Source of the DNA: Bacteroides faecalis
GTDB taxonomy: Bacteria > Bacteroidota > Bacteroidia > Bacteroidales > Bacteroidaceae
Direction: 5' to 3'
DNA: 64,000 nucleotides
NCBI RefSeq assembly: GCF_003865075.1
Contig: NZ_BHWB01000011.1
Location: 62,001-126,000, forward strand
Of the stretch, positions 8,449-17,286 are shown piece after piece. Every line of letters begins with the position of its first letter. Position 1 is the first letter of the stretch. The position numbers and the translations under genes are program-made. The notes below the pieces were generated by a model that worked only from the letters and a program-made list of their open reading frames with translations, had not been told where the DNA came from and did no database searches.

Positions 8449-10449
8449 TTATGATATAAGTTTCAGAAAATCGTCTTCGCTTACTATGGTTATTCCAAGT
8501 TTTTGAGCTTTTTCTAATTTTGCAGGTCCCATATTTTCACCTGCAAGGATAAAACTAGTTTTCGCAGAAATACTTCCGACGTTCTTTCCTCCATTTTTTT
8601 CAATGAGTTCTTTATATTCGTCACGAGAATGGTGAGTAAAGACTCCGCTAATTACAATGGATTTACCTGACAACTTATCTGTGTATCCACTTAAATCTTC
8701 TTCTGTGCGATATAATTGTAAACCTGCTTTTTTAAGTCTGCCAACTAACTCACGATTCGACTCATTAGCAAAATAAGAAAGAATGCTTTGGGCTATTTTT
8801 TCCCCGATTTCATCGATACTTATCAGCTTTTCAAGATCAGCATTTTGCAGTTCATCAATATTCTCAAAAGACTTTGCAATCTTTTTAGCAACAGTTTCTC
8901 CAACAAAGCGAATTCCCAAAGCAAATATAACACGTTCGAAAGGTATTTCTTTACTTTGTGCAATCCCTGTAATGATATTCTCTGCTGATTTTTCTCCCAT
9001 TCGATCCAAACTCTTAATTTGATCTACTGTCAATTCATACAAATCCGCAGTATTATGAATCAGGCCCAAACGATAGAACATATCGACTGTTTCAGGTCCT
9101 AGTCCATCGATATTCATCGCTTTACGGCTGATAAAATGCTCAATTTTGCCTTTAATTTGGGGAGGACATGCCGTTTCATTCGGACAATAGTGTGCAGCTT
9201 CACCTTCATATCTGATCAGTTTGCTACCACATTCAGGGCAATTAGTAATAAACTTCACTTTTTCCCCAAGCATGAAACTACGTGCGTCTTTATCTACACC
9301 TGTTATTTTAGGAATAATTTCACCACCTTTTTCCACATAAACCATATCTCCTATGTGTAGATCGAGTCCTTCGATGATATCAGCATTATGTAAAGAAGCA
9401 CGTTTCACAATCGTTCCGGAAAGTTGAACAGGGTCCAAATTAGCAACAGGAGTAACAGCGCCTGTTCTACCTACCTGATAAGTTACCTTATTCAGGCGAG
9501 TAAGGGCACGTTCCGCTTGAAACTTATAGGCAATCGCCCATCTAGGAGACTTTGCTGTAAAACCTAGATTTTTTTGCTGTCTCAAGCTGTTCACCTTTAA
9601 AACGATACCATCTGTAGCAACTGGCAAATTTTTGCGTTCTACATCCCAATAATTGATAAAATCGAATATTTCTTGTAATGTATGACACTTACGCATTATT
9701 CCAGAAATCTTAAATCCCCATTTAGCAGCCTCCTGGAGGTTTTCATAATGTCCTTCACAAGGTAAGTTTTCTCCCAATAGATAATATAGGTAGGCATCTA
9801 ATTTACGAGATGCTACAATAGAAGAATTCTGTAATTTAAGTGCTCCGGACGCTGCATTTCTTGGATTGGCAAAAAGTGGTTCTTCACGCGCTTCTTTTTC
9901 GCGATTTAGTTCTTCAAATACGACCCAAGGCATAAGTATTTCTCCTCTGATCTCAAAAGAAGAAGGATAATTATCACCATGTAACACTAGAGGGATGGAA
10001 CGGATTGTCTTGACATTGTCAGTCACATCATCACCTTTTTCTCCATCTCCACGTGTGACTGCGCGGATTAGTTTTCCATCCTCATACGATAACGAAATAG
10101 ATGTTCCATCATATTTCATCTCACAACAAATTTCAAAATCTTCATTTAAAGCTTTACTAACGCGTTCATAGAACTCAGCCACTTCAGCTTCCGAGTAGGT
10201 ATTAGCTAATGATAGCATCGGGTATTTGTGAGCTACTTGGGTAAAATTCTTATTTAAATCGCTGCCTACACGCATTGTTGGCGAATTTTTATCTCTAAAT
10301 TCCGGATATGCCTGCTCCATATCTTGAAGTTCTCGCATCATATCGTCAAATTCCTTATCTGAAATTTCCGGAGTATTCAATACATAATAATTATAATTAT
10401 GCTGATGAAGTTCAGCACGTAATTCTTCTATTTTCTTTTTAATGTCCAT
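8449..10449 (-). CDS. ligA: NAD-dependent DNA ligase LigA
   Basis: Seals nicks in replication and repair with NAD as adenylate donor. At 666 residues it is full length. In order it has the NAD-binding Ia domain (HQHNYNYYVLNTPEISD at about 16-32), the adenylation domain with the nucleophile in MKYDG (Lys112), the OB fold, a four-cysteine zinc finger starting at NCPECG and ending in ETACPP, helix-hairpin-helix repeats (GLGPETVD and later) and a C-terminal BRCT domain (SGKSIVISG onward). The ATG at 10449 gives the conserved N-terminus and lies 20 nt after a TATTTTTG promoter element. It is divergent from trmD and followed by dapA. Confidence 0.97.
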   Translation of the reverse strand: MDIKKKIEELRAELHQHNYNYYVLNTPEISDKEFDDMMRELQDMEQAYPEFRDKNSPTMRVGSDLNKNFTQVAHKYPMLSLANTYSEAEVAEFYERVSKALNEDFEICCEMKYDGTSISLSYEDGKLIRAVTRGDGEKGDDVTDNVKTIRSIPLVLHGDNYPSSFEIRGEILMPWVVFEELNREKEAREEPLFANPRNAASGALKLQNSSIVASRKLDAYLYYLLGENLPCEGHYENLQEAAKWGFKISGIMRKCHTLQEIFDFINYWDVERKNLPVATDGIVLKVNSLRQQKNLGFTAKSPRWAIAYKFQAERALTRLNKVTYQVGRTGAVTPVANLDPVQLSGTIVKRASLHNADIIEGLDLHIGDMVYVEKGGEIIPKITGVDKDARSFMLGEKVKFITNCPECGSKLIRYEGEAAHYCPNETACPPQIKGKIEHFISRKAMNIDGLGPETVDMFYRLGLIHNTADLYELTVDQIKSLDRMGEKSAENIITGIAQSKEIPFERVIFALGIRFVGETVAKKIAKSFENIDELQNADLEKLISIDEIGEKIAQSILSYFANESNRELVGRLKKAGLQLYRTEEDLSGYTDKLSGKSIVISGVFTHHSRDEYKELIEKNGGKNVGSISAKTSFILAGENMGPAKLEKAQKLGITIVSEDDFLKLIS

Positions 10450-10469
10450 ATTTCTTCGATTGTTTAAGG

Positions 10470-10507
10470 CAAAAATACAGGTTTCTCTTTGAATATTTGT
10501 ACTTTTG
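10470..10507. promoter_or_regulatory. Divergent -7 elements for ligA and trmD
   Basis: The 74-nt gap holds TATTTTTG on the minus strand (10470-10477, for ligA) and TACTTTTG on the plus strand (10500-10507, for trmD). Both fit TAnnTTTG; -33 boxes are not convincing. Confidence 0.55.
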
Positions 10508-10523
10508 CGAAAAATTAAAGATT

Positions 10524-11201
10524 ATGCGCATTGATATAATAACAGTTTTGCCTGAAATGATTGAAGGTTTTTTTAATTGTTCTATCATGAAAAGGGCTCA
10601 GAATAAAGGACTTGCAGAAATTCATATCCACAATCTTCGCGATTATACAGAAGATAAGTATAGACGCGTAGATGATTATCCTTTTGGCGGTTTTGCAGGA
10701 ATGGTGATGAAGATTGAGCCTATCGAACGTTGCATCAACTCCTTAAAAGCTGAGCGAGATTATGACGAAGTGATCTTTACTACTCCGGACGGAGAATTGT
10801 TTGACCAGCCAATGGCTAATAGTCTTTCTCTTGTCCAAAATCTTATTATTCTTTGTGGCCATTTTAAAGGTATAGACTACCGAATCCGGGAACATTTAAT
10901 CACAAAAGAAATTAGTATAGGAGATTATGTGCTGACAGGAGGTGAATTAGCTGCAGCAGTTATGGCAGATGCAATTATACGTATCATTCCGGGTGTTATT
11001 TCGGATGAGCAATCAGCGCTTTCCGATTCATTTCAGGATAATCTGTTAGCGGCACCTGTATATACACGTCCTGCTAATTATAAAGGTTGGAAAGTTCCCG
11101 ATATCTTATTGTCCGGTCATGAAGCAAAAATCAAAGAATGGGAGTTGCAGCAATCTTTGGAACGTACTAAAAAACTTCGTCCAGATTTACTAGAAGAATA
11201 A
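10524..11201 (+). CDS. trmD: tRNA (guanine(37)-N1)-methyltransferase TrmD
   Basis: SPOUT-class methyltransferase that makes m1G37 next to the anticodon of tRNAs reading CUN, CCN and CGG codons, preventing frameshifts. The protein begins MRIDIITVLPEM and carries the knotted SAM-binding segments LCGHFKGIDYR and SIGDYVLTGGELAA, with a C-terminal helical domain. It has 225 residues, standard for bacteria. The ATG at 10524 was chosen because the open frame further upstream overlaps the promoter element. The gene is monocistronic and ends at a strong terminator. Confidence 0.96.
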   Translation: MRIDIITVLPEMIEGFFNCSIMKRAQNKGLAEIHIHNLRDYTEDKYRRVDDYPFGGFAGMVMKIEPIERCINSLKAERDYDEVIFTTPDGELFDQPMANSLSLVQNLIILCGHFKGIDYRIREHLITKEISIGDYVLTGGELAAAVMADAIIRIIPGVISDEQSALSDSFQDNLLAAPVYTRPANYKGWKVPDILLSGHEAKIKEWELQQSLERTKKLRPDLLEE

Positions 11202-11219
11202 AACTCAAATGTAAGTAAA

Positions 11220-11260
11220 AACTCCGATGAAAAAAGAGCCATTTTTCACCGGAGTTTTTT
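11220..11260. terminator. Bidirectional terminator between trmD and pyrD
   Basis: AACTCCGATGAAAAA pairs with TTTTCACCGGAGTT (one mismatch) and T runs follow on both strands. It lies 18 nt after trmD. On the minus strand it could also end pyrKD transcription, although about 160 nt of AT-rich sequence separates it from the pyrD stop. Confidence 0.8.
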
Positions 11261-11419
11261 ATTTGCCTATTATTTAATGTTTATATACCTTCTTACTTTT
11301 CGTATCTCAAATATATTTCTGATTCTTATCTTATTAAAAAATATCTCATCTTAATACTTAAAGTGGAAAATGACATTTTTCTTTCAAAATTGATGCGAAT
11401 GGTTATTATATGTTTTTAG

Positions 11420-12331
11420 TTATACCTCAAGCGCACCAATAATTTCCTTTATAGACTTATATCCATATCTGTCCAGGTAATTATTTATACCATCTTCAAC
11501 CTTAATTGCAACTGTAGGATCTATGAAATTTGCTGTACCAATTTGGATAGCAGATGCTCCTGCAAGTATGAACTCAACCGCATCTTTCCAATTCATAATC
11601 CCTCCTAATCCTATGACCGGAATATTTACCGCTTTAGAAACTTGCCAAACCATACGCAAAGCAATCGGTTTTACTGCAGCCCCTGACATACCTCCTGTTA
11701 TAGTTGATAAAATAGGACGTCTACGCTCAGCGTCTATAGCCATACCCAGTAATGTATTGATTAATGACACGCTATCAGCTCCACTTTCTTCTACTGCACG
11801 AGCAATTTCTGTAATATCAGTAACGTTTGGAGAGAGTTTTACGATAAGTGTCTTTTTGTAAGCAGATCGCACAGCTTTTACTACTTCAGCAGCACCTTTT
11901 GCTGACACACCAAAAGCCATTCCTCCTTGCTTCACATTAGGACATGAGATGTTTAACTCTATAGCAGGAATTTTGTCAAGTTCATCAATGATTTCCGCTG
12001 TTTTCACATAATCTTCAATAGCAGATCCGGAAACATTTACAATCATATTCGTTTTAATGTCTTTTATACGAGGGTATATATGCTCAACAAAGTAATCTAC
12101 TCCCTTATTCTGCAGTCCCACAGCGTTTAACATTCCAGATGGAGTTTCAGCCATACGTGGATATGGATTTCCTTCACGTTTGTGAAGAGTAGTGCCTTTT
12201 ACAATAATACCACCTATTCGCGCTATATCAATGAAGTCGGAGAATTCTTCACCATATCCAAATGTACCGGATGCAGTCATTACCGGGTTTTTCATTTGTA
12301 AATCACCAATATTTACACTTAAATCTGCCAT
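11420..12331 (-). CDS. pyrD: Dihydroorotate dehydrogenase B, catalytic subunit
   Basis: Oxidises dihydroorotate to orotate in pyrimidine synthesis using FMN. The TIM barrel is complete: SGTFGYG near residue 21, NAVGLQN at 69-75, and the catalytic base Cys130 in NISCPN. The cysteine, rather than serine, is the mark of class 1 enzymes. FMN-phosphate loops GLGGI and QIGTA lie near the C-terminus. At 303 residues the size matches PyrDB. It overlaps the pyrK gene by 13 nt, so the two subunits are probably made together as the NAD-dependent heterotetramer. Confidence 0.95.
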   Translation of the reverse strand: MADLSVNIGDLQMKNPVMTASGTFGYGEEFSDFIDIARIGGIIVKGTTLHKREGNPYPRMAETPSGMLNAVGLQNKGVDYFVEHIYPRIKDIKTNMIVNVSGSAIEDYVKTAEIIDELDKIPAIELNISCPNVKQGGMAFGVSAKGAAEVVKAVRSAYKKTLIVKLSPNVTDITEIARAVEESGADSVSLINTLLGMAIDAERRRPILSTITGGMSGAAVKPIALRMVWQVSKAVNIPVIGLGGIMNWKDAVEFILAGASAIQIGTANFIDPTVAIKVEDGINNYLDRYGYKSIKEIIGALEV

Positions 12332-13095
12332 AATAGTTTATTTATATTAAAAACAGGACCTTCTTTACATACACACAAGTGACCTTCTGTCGTATTCTCC
12401 ACACAACAAAGGCAAGCTCCAATACCACAAGCCATAGTGTTTTCCAGTGATACTTCACATTCTATCTGATTACTTTTGGCATATTTTGCAACAGCTACCA
12501 TCATTGGCTTCGGGCCGCAACTATATATTTGTTCAAAATGTACTTTGTTCAATATTGAATGTTGGGTAACATATCCTTTTTCCCCATGGCTACCATCTTC
12601 TGTTGTAGTATAAACATCACCGTATTTTGCAAACTCTTCTAATTGCAACAAATCCTTATCGCTACGGGCTCCCAAAAGGAAAGTAGGTTTATGACCATTT
12701 TGGGCTAATTGCTCTCCTAAATATAACATAGGAGCAGTACCGACACCTCCACCTACTAATAACAACTTATCTGATGGATTTTGCGGCATTGTATAAGCAT
12801 TACCTAAGGGGAGTATTACATTGATAACATCATCCTTGTTTACTTCTGCTAAACGCTTTGTACCATCTCCAACTAATTGGATAAGGAACCAGATCTCATT
12901 ACGTTGTTTATCTACAAAGTTAATAGAAATGGGACGACGTAAAAATGTAGTAGGTGAACCATCCACCCGAAGTTCAGCAAACTGTCCCGGCAGCATTTCG
13001 GGCAGTAATGATTGAGAAGTCAATTTCAGTAATACATAATTAGTATGTAGTCTGATATTCTCAGTGACCGTCAGATCTAAAATAAATTTTTTCAT
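12319..13095 (-). CDS. pyrK: Dihydroorotate dehydrogenase B, electron-transfer subunit
   Basis: Passes electrons from dihydroorotate oxidation to NAD through FAD and a [2Fe-2S] cluster. It has a ferredoxin-reductase-like FAD domain (FLRRPISI at 51-58), a nucleotide-binding domain (LVGGGVGTAPMLYL at 113-126; SCGPKPMM), and cysteines at 223, 228, 231 and 243 spaced as in PyrK iron-sulfur sites. It has 258 residues. It is the first gene of a two-gene operon with pyrD; a TATCTTTG element at 13132-13139 on the minus strand is its likely promoter. The pairing supports a class 1B enzyme. Confidence 0.94.
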   Translation of the reverse strand: MKKFILDLTVTENIRLHTNYVLLKLTSQSLLPEMLPGQFAELRVDGSPTTFLRRPISINFVDKQRNEIWFLIQLVGDGTKRLAEVNKDDVINVILPLGNAYTMPQNPSDKLLLVGGGVGTAPMLYLGEQLAQNGHKPTFLLGARSDKDLLQLEEFAKYGDVYTTTEDGSHGEKGYVTQHSILNKVHFEQIYSCGPKPMMVAVAKYAKSNQIECEVSLENTMACGIGACLCCVENTTEGHLCVCKEGPVFNINKLLWQI

Positions 13096-13171
13096 GTATG
13101 GATATAAAAGTATAAATTCATATTTCCGCTACAAAGATACAGGAATTTGCTCAAACCACCGTTTTTACCAC

Positions 13172-13651
13172 TTATTTTTCAGGTCTAAACGTTTCATAGG
13201 TGTTATCATCAAAGAAGATTCTTATTTCAGTAATTTTTCTAGTAGGCTTTTCTATATATCTAATCTCCTGTTTTACAATCTCTTTGGGGATAATCTCTAT
13301 ATTTTCTAATGGCATTTCCTTGCGATTTTCCGTAGCAATCGTCCTTTGGGGTGAATTTAATGGATTCTCGTCAAATAATGAAGGCTGATAATCACCATTT
13401 GAATTAGTTGATCCTTGATCATTGGAAATAGCTACCATTTCACCTTTACCATAAAGTAGCCACTCCAAATTTACATAATTATAAGTTTGATGAACTTTCA
13501 TCACAACTTCCAGGCTAGGTTTATTCCTATCATTCAAAATATGAGAAAGAGTAGATTGCTGCACACCAATAGTTTCAGCAAAAACTCTGGGAGGAACTTT
13601 TTCTCTTTCCATTATTAATCTAATTCTATCTTTTAACTCCATACTATTCAC
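13172..13651 (-). CDS. XRE-family helix-turn-helix regulator
   Basis: Probable DNA-binding regulator. Residues 4-65 form a Cro/CI-type HTH: LKDRIRLIMEREKV, then AETIGVQQSTLSHILN as the recognition unit. This is followed by a GKGEM segment typical of small phage-type and Bacteroides XRE proteins. The rest, to residue 159, is polar and disordered-looking and ends in a short hydrophobic strand (ITEIRIFFDD). An in-frame ATG at 13642 is an equally possible start. Upstream is a 1.2-kb gene-free region with inverted repeats that could be its operators. Target genes are not evident. Confidence 0.8.
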   Translation of the reverse strand: MNSMELKDRIRLIMEREKVPPRVFAETIGVQQSTLSHILNDRNKPSLEVVMKVHQTYNYVNLEWLLYGKGEMVAISNDQGSTNSNGDYQPSLFDENPLNSPQRTIATENRKEMPLENIEIIPKEIVKQEIRYIEKPTRKITEIRIFFDDNTYETFRPEK

Positions 13652-13787
13652 TCTAGTTACAATTGTACGTATTATATGCAGATTTCACAAAAATATATCT
13701 TAATATAATGATTATACAAAGGTAAAAAATAAGTTTCACAAATGCAAATTACAAGTATAAAAATAATAATATTACAGATGTATAAAG

Positions 13788-13814
13788 TTTGTATAATGGT
13801 GAATTATACTTTTG
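13788..13814 (+). promoter_or_regulatory. Promoter-like site overlapped by an inverted repeat
   Basis: TTTG at 13788 and TACTTTTG at 13807-13814 resemble Bacteroides promoter boxes, although the 15-nt spacing is short. Between and overlapping them is the perfect repeat GTATAAT-GGTGA-ATTATAC (13791-13809), placed like a repressor operator. It may serve the neighbouring XRE regulator. No plus-strand gene lies downstream. Confidence 0.4.
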
Positions 13815-14090
13815 TATATAAGGCTATATTAGCGTTAACCTATTACTTATTTTTAGTTTAATAAAATATTATAATATATTGATTATTAATGATATAATTG
13901 ATAACATTGTTGACAGAATGTCTTAATTCACAAATATACATAATAACATAAAACCTATTTTATACTTCTTCTTTATATAAATGGGATAACATATTAATAA
14001 ATAACATATTAATAGTTCACGACAAAAATGTTAATCCCTCTCCTACTACATTTCTATCGTACAAATAACATCTGTAAATTTGCCTTTGTA

Positions 14091-14108
14091 CTAATGTATA
14101 TACATTAG
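14091..14108. repeat. 18-bp perfect palindrome
   Basis: CTAATGTATATACATTAG reads the same on both strands. It begins 8 nt after the TAAATTTG element at 14075-14082, at or just past the expected transcription start, so it could be an operator or an RNA hairpin. Confidence 0.5.
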
Positions 14109-14778
14109 ACAATGTGTATTATTGTATATTGATCACATGTGTAAATAATACATAAGTGAACTATTGGGAATACATCAGTAAATATGGAAAGTTGCAATTG
14201 CAATAAAATCAATGAAAGAATTCTATATTTACTAATGTCTTTTGGAATTTCTACTATATTTCTATTACATTCACTCTGAAATAGGTAAATCCTTGCAATA
14301 TTTCCAGCCTTTTCATCGAATCTTTATAATTTTTAAATTCTAGAGGATTTATTTTTGTAATAATACTCTGATATTCAATATTTTATATACATATTCTATC
14401 TATTTTAATTTAATCAAACTAGAAAAATAGTACCATAATCAATCATAATACTGAATAAACTATCAAAATGACAAATATCAAAAGAGATATTAGGAGAGTT
14501 TTTTCTCATATATTAATTATATCAAAAATATTTCAATCAGATCTGTACTCTATATAAAATAAGTAGATTGTTTATTTTTCTAAAAAAGTGTGGTTTCGAA
14601 TAGAAGAGAAAATAGACTTTAAAATACTCAAAAATAGATTTAGACAAGGATAAAAAATTCGAGTCTACCATTGTTATATGTATATTGAAAATCATAAATT
14701 GATAATCACTATTTTGTAAAGTTTTTCATCTAAAAAAGAAGAAATTTCATCAAAAATAAGAAGTAGAATTTAAAATAT

Positions 14779-14836
14779 AAAAAATAAGGTCTACACTCTA
14801 TATAATTATAGTAAAAGTATAGACCTTATTTTATAA
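14779..14836 (-). terminator. Terminator downstream of holA
   Basis: AAAATAAGGTCTA (14781-14793) pairs perfectly with TAGACCTTATTTT (14820-14832). On the minus strand the hairpin follows the holA stop by about 20 nt and is followed by a T-rich run. Confidence 0.7.
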
Positions 14837-14851
14837 TAATAATATTATTTT

Positions 14852-15871
14852 TTAGTGTAAAATCTTAAACACTAGTTCACGAAGAATATCCCCGTCTGTC
14901 ATTAAACTATTTTGGACTCCTTTTGATTTTGCATCAGCATACCGTATTTCACCAACTATTTGCATGGTTTTTACTCCACTATATTTCCGCATTGCAGCCA
15001 TATAATCTCGAGCTTGCCATGGAGTTTTTAAACCTAACATATTTGCAATTCCCTGCTCTGTTTTATCTGGTGCATAATAAGCTAACATTAGATTGGAATA
15101 GAAGCTAAACAGCAGAGATAAAGTCATTTGAATAGGATTAGTTTTCGGATTTTCCTCAAAATATTTTATTATCTTATTTGCTTTAAGAATATCTTTTTCT
15201 ATAAGAGCACTCCGCAATTCAAAATTATTATAGTCTTTGCTGATACCTATATTCTTTTCAATTTGCTCAGGAGTTACGCGTTTTTGTCCTATGGGCAATG
15301 TTATTATCAACTTGTCTAATTCTCCTGTCAAACGGCTTAAATCTGAACCCACAAAATCAGCAAGCATGGCAGTTGCTTTAGGTTCCATGTCTATTCCTTT
15401 TCGTTTCATATACGAAGAAATAAAGACAGGTAACTGTGCATCTTTAATCTTTTTAGATTCAAACAAAATGCCTACTTTTTCAACTTCTGCAGCCAGTTTT
15501 TTTCTACGATCTAATGTGCCATGTTTATGGCATATCACTAGGATTGTAGAATGTAGTGGCTTCTGAAGATAATATGACAACTCTTCCATATTACGGACAG
15601 CTTGTGCCTCTTTCACTACTACTACTTGATGTTCAGACATCATCGGATAGCGTTTTGCAGCATTAATTATAGTAGCTACATCTACATCCGATCCATATAC
15701 AACAGTTAGGTTAAACTCCTTTTCCGTTTCGTTCAATACGTTATCTGTAATATAATCGGCAATCACGTCGATATAATACGATTCTTCCCCCATTAAATAA
15801 TAAATCGGACGATATTGTTGGGCCTTTAACTCCCTAAGAATGTCATCACACGTCAATTCTTGCTTTGCCAT
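14852..15871 (-). CDS. holA: DNA polymerase III, delta subunit (clamp loader)
   Basis: Delta subunit of the replicative clamp loader, which opens the beta sliding clamp. The N-terminal RecA-like domain is recognised from YYLMGEESYYIDVIADYI (about 24-41), the typical delta start. Helical domains follow, including LADFVGSDLSRLTGELDKL, a hallmark segment near residue 170, and the C-terminal collar domain. At 339 residues it has the expected size. Delta diverges strongly, so the call rests on these segments and the overall layout. It is 27 nt after amn on the same strand, probably co-transcribed with it. Confidence 0.9.
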   Translation of the reverse strand: MAKQELTCDDILRELKAQQYRPIYYLMGEESYYIDVIADYITDNVLNETEKEFNLTVVYGSDVDVATIINAAKRYPMMSEHQVVVVKEAQAVRNMEELSYYLQKPLHSTILVICHKHGTLDRRKKLAAEVEKVGILFESKKIKDAQLPVFISSYMKRKGIDMEPKATAMLADFVGSDLSRLTGELDKLIITLPIGQKRVTPEQIEKNIGISKDYNNFELRSALIEKDILKANKIIKYFEENPKTNPIQMTLSLLFSFYSNLMLAYYAPDKTEQGIANMLGLKTPWQARDYMAAMRKYSGVKTMQIVGEIRYADAKSKGVQNSLMTDGDILRELVFKILH

Positions 15872-15898
15872 ATAATATATTCACTTTAGAAAGGCTGG

Positions 15899-16675
15899 TT
15901 ACCAGTCATATTTCAAGTGTTTTACAGTTTTCTTTTCATCAATAATCATACGAAGAGAAGCGATGCCAATCTCAACATGTTCTTCTACATAATTTTTGGT
16001 AACTATATTATCACTTTTATCTGTTTTTACTCCATCCGGAGTCATTGGTTGATCGGACACTAATAATAATGCACCAGTAGGTATATGATTAGCAAAACCA
16101 CAACTGAATAATGTAGCTGTTTCCATATCGACTGCCATTGCACGAGTTTTCTTCAAATAATCTTTGAAAGTATCGTCATGTTCCCAGATACGTCGGTTGG
16201 TAGTATATACAGTCCCTGTCCAATAGTCGCGGGCATAGTCTCGGATAGCTGATGAAACGGCACGTTGTAACATAAATGCTGGTAAAGCTGGCACTTCAGG
16301 TGGAAAATAGTCATTGGAAGTTCCTTCGCCACGAATAGCAGCAATAGGAAGAATTAAATCACCAATCTGATTTTTTTTATCAATGCCCCCACATTTCCCC
16401 AAAAAGAGACAAGCTTTTGGGCGAATAGCACCTAATAAATCCATAATAATAGCAGCATTAGGGCTTCCCATTCCGAAATTGATCATTGTGATACCTTCAG
16501 CACTGGCAGAAATCATATTAGCATCTCTGCCTAAAATGGGAACATTAAACAAGTTTGCAAAAATTTCTACATACTTGTTGAAATTAGTCAGTAGAATATA
16601 CTCTCCAAAATCCTCCAGGTTACGTTTTGTGTAACGGGGTAGCCAATTAGCTACGATTTCTTCTTTTGTTTTCAT
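15899..16675 (-). CDS. amn: AMP nucleosidase
   Basis: Phosphorylase-fold enzyme that splits AMP to adenine and ribose-5-phosphate, part of purine salvage and adenylate control. The 258-residue protein is the short form, lacking the N-terminal extension of the E. coli enzyme. It shows INFGMGSPNAAIIMDLL, GKCGGID and the nucleoside-phosphorylase motif AVDMETATLF with its ribose-binding Glu. The final helix ends HLKYDW. It is the first gene of an amn-holA pair and divergent from the HSDR_N gene at 16739. Confidence 0.9.
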   Translation of the reverse strand: MKTKEEIVANWLPRYTKRNLEDFGEYILLTNFNKYVEIFANLFNVPILGRDANMISASAEGITMINFGMGSPNAAIIMDLLGAIRPKACLFLGKCGGIDKKNQIGDLILPIAAIRGEGTSNDYFPPEVPALPAFMLQRAVSSAIRDYARDYWTGTVYTTNRRIWEHDDTFKDYLKKTRAMAVDMETATLFSCGFANHIPTGALLLVSDQPMTPDGVKTDKSDNIVTKNYVEEHVEIGIASLRMIIDEKKTVKHLKYDW

Positions 16676-16738
16676 AATTATCTATTAAATTTGTGGCTCC
16701 AATGATGGAAACCATTATTTAACTTACAAAAATAATAA

Positions 16739-17188
16739 ATGTTATCGTTAAACCTACCAGCATTCGACACTAAAATAAATGTACGAAACGGAAAAAATGT
16801 AATTTTTGATGTGATTCGTAAACGATATGTCGCTCTTACTCCGGAAGAATGGGTACGACAACACTTCGTTCATTTTCTTATTGCACATAAAGGATATCCG
16901 ACTGCACTTTTGGCTAATGAAGTAATGGTCAAGCTAAACGGCACTACGAAACGTTGTGATACAGTGTTGTTTCGGCGAGATCTATCTGCCCGAATGATTG
17001 TTGAATACAAAGCTCCACACATTGAGATAACACAAGCTGTATTTAACCAAATTACACGATATAATATGGTACTGAAAGTAGATTATCTGATTGTTAGTAA
17101 CGGGATGCAACATTATTGTTGTCAGATGGATTACGAACAACAGAGTTATACCTTTCTTAGAGATATTCCTGACTATAATTTACTATGA
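16739..17188 (+). CDS. Orphan HSDR_N-like nuclease-fold protein
   Basis: The 149-residue protein matches the N-terminal domain of type I restriction HsdR subunits (HSDR_N family). It has the PD-(D/E)xK-type core, with RCDTVLFRRD giving the acidic residue and MIVEYKAPH giving the E-x-K. No helicase domain, HsdM or HsdS gene is nearby, so it is not a working restriction system by itself. The gene is complete, with an ATG at 16739 and a stop before a terminator. Small stand-alone proteins of this kind are common in Bacteroidetes chromosomes; their role is unknown, with nucleic-acid repair or binding as possibilities. Confidence 0.75.
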   Translation: MLSLNLPAFDTKINVRNGKNVIFDVIRKRYVALTPEEWVRQHFVHFLIAHKGYPTALLANEVMVKLNGTTKRCDTVLFRRDLSARMIVEYKAPHIEITQAVFNQITRYNMVLKVDYLIVSNGMQHYCCQMDYEQQSYTFLRDIPDYNLL

Positions 17189-17204
17189 TATTCCTTTTAA
17201 AAAA

Positions 17205-17241
17205 GATGATGACGCTATACTGCTTTTATAGTGTCATCATC
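17205..17241. terminator. Terminator hairpin, HSDR_N side
   Basis: GATGATGACGCTATA pairs with TATAGTGTCATCATC with one G-U. On the minus strand six T follow it, so it can also act as the distal terminator of the efflux operon. Confidence 0.75.
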
Positions 17242-17247
17242 CCAACT

Positions 17248-17286
17248 ATATACTGACACCATCCAGACTGGATAGTGTCAGTATAT
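17248..17286. terminator. Second hairpin at the end of the efflux operon
   Basis: ATATACTGACAC (17248-17259) pairs with GTGTCAGTATAT, with an inner ATCC/GGAT stem. It abuts the stop codon of the RND gene and shares the core AGTGTCA with the neighbouring hairpin. Confidence 0.65.

Larger units (their letters stand above)
13652..14851. other. 1.2-kb AT-rich region without a recognisable gene
   Basis: No convincing reading frame was seen on either strand. It contains an inverted repeat near a promoter-like sequence (13788-13814), a 14-bp direct repeat (13986-13999 and 14001-14014), a second promoter-like element TAAATTTG (14075-14082, with TTTC 20 nt upstream), an 18-bp palindrome (14091-14108), and a terminator hairpin for holA at its right end. 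Confidence 0.6.
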
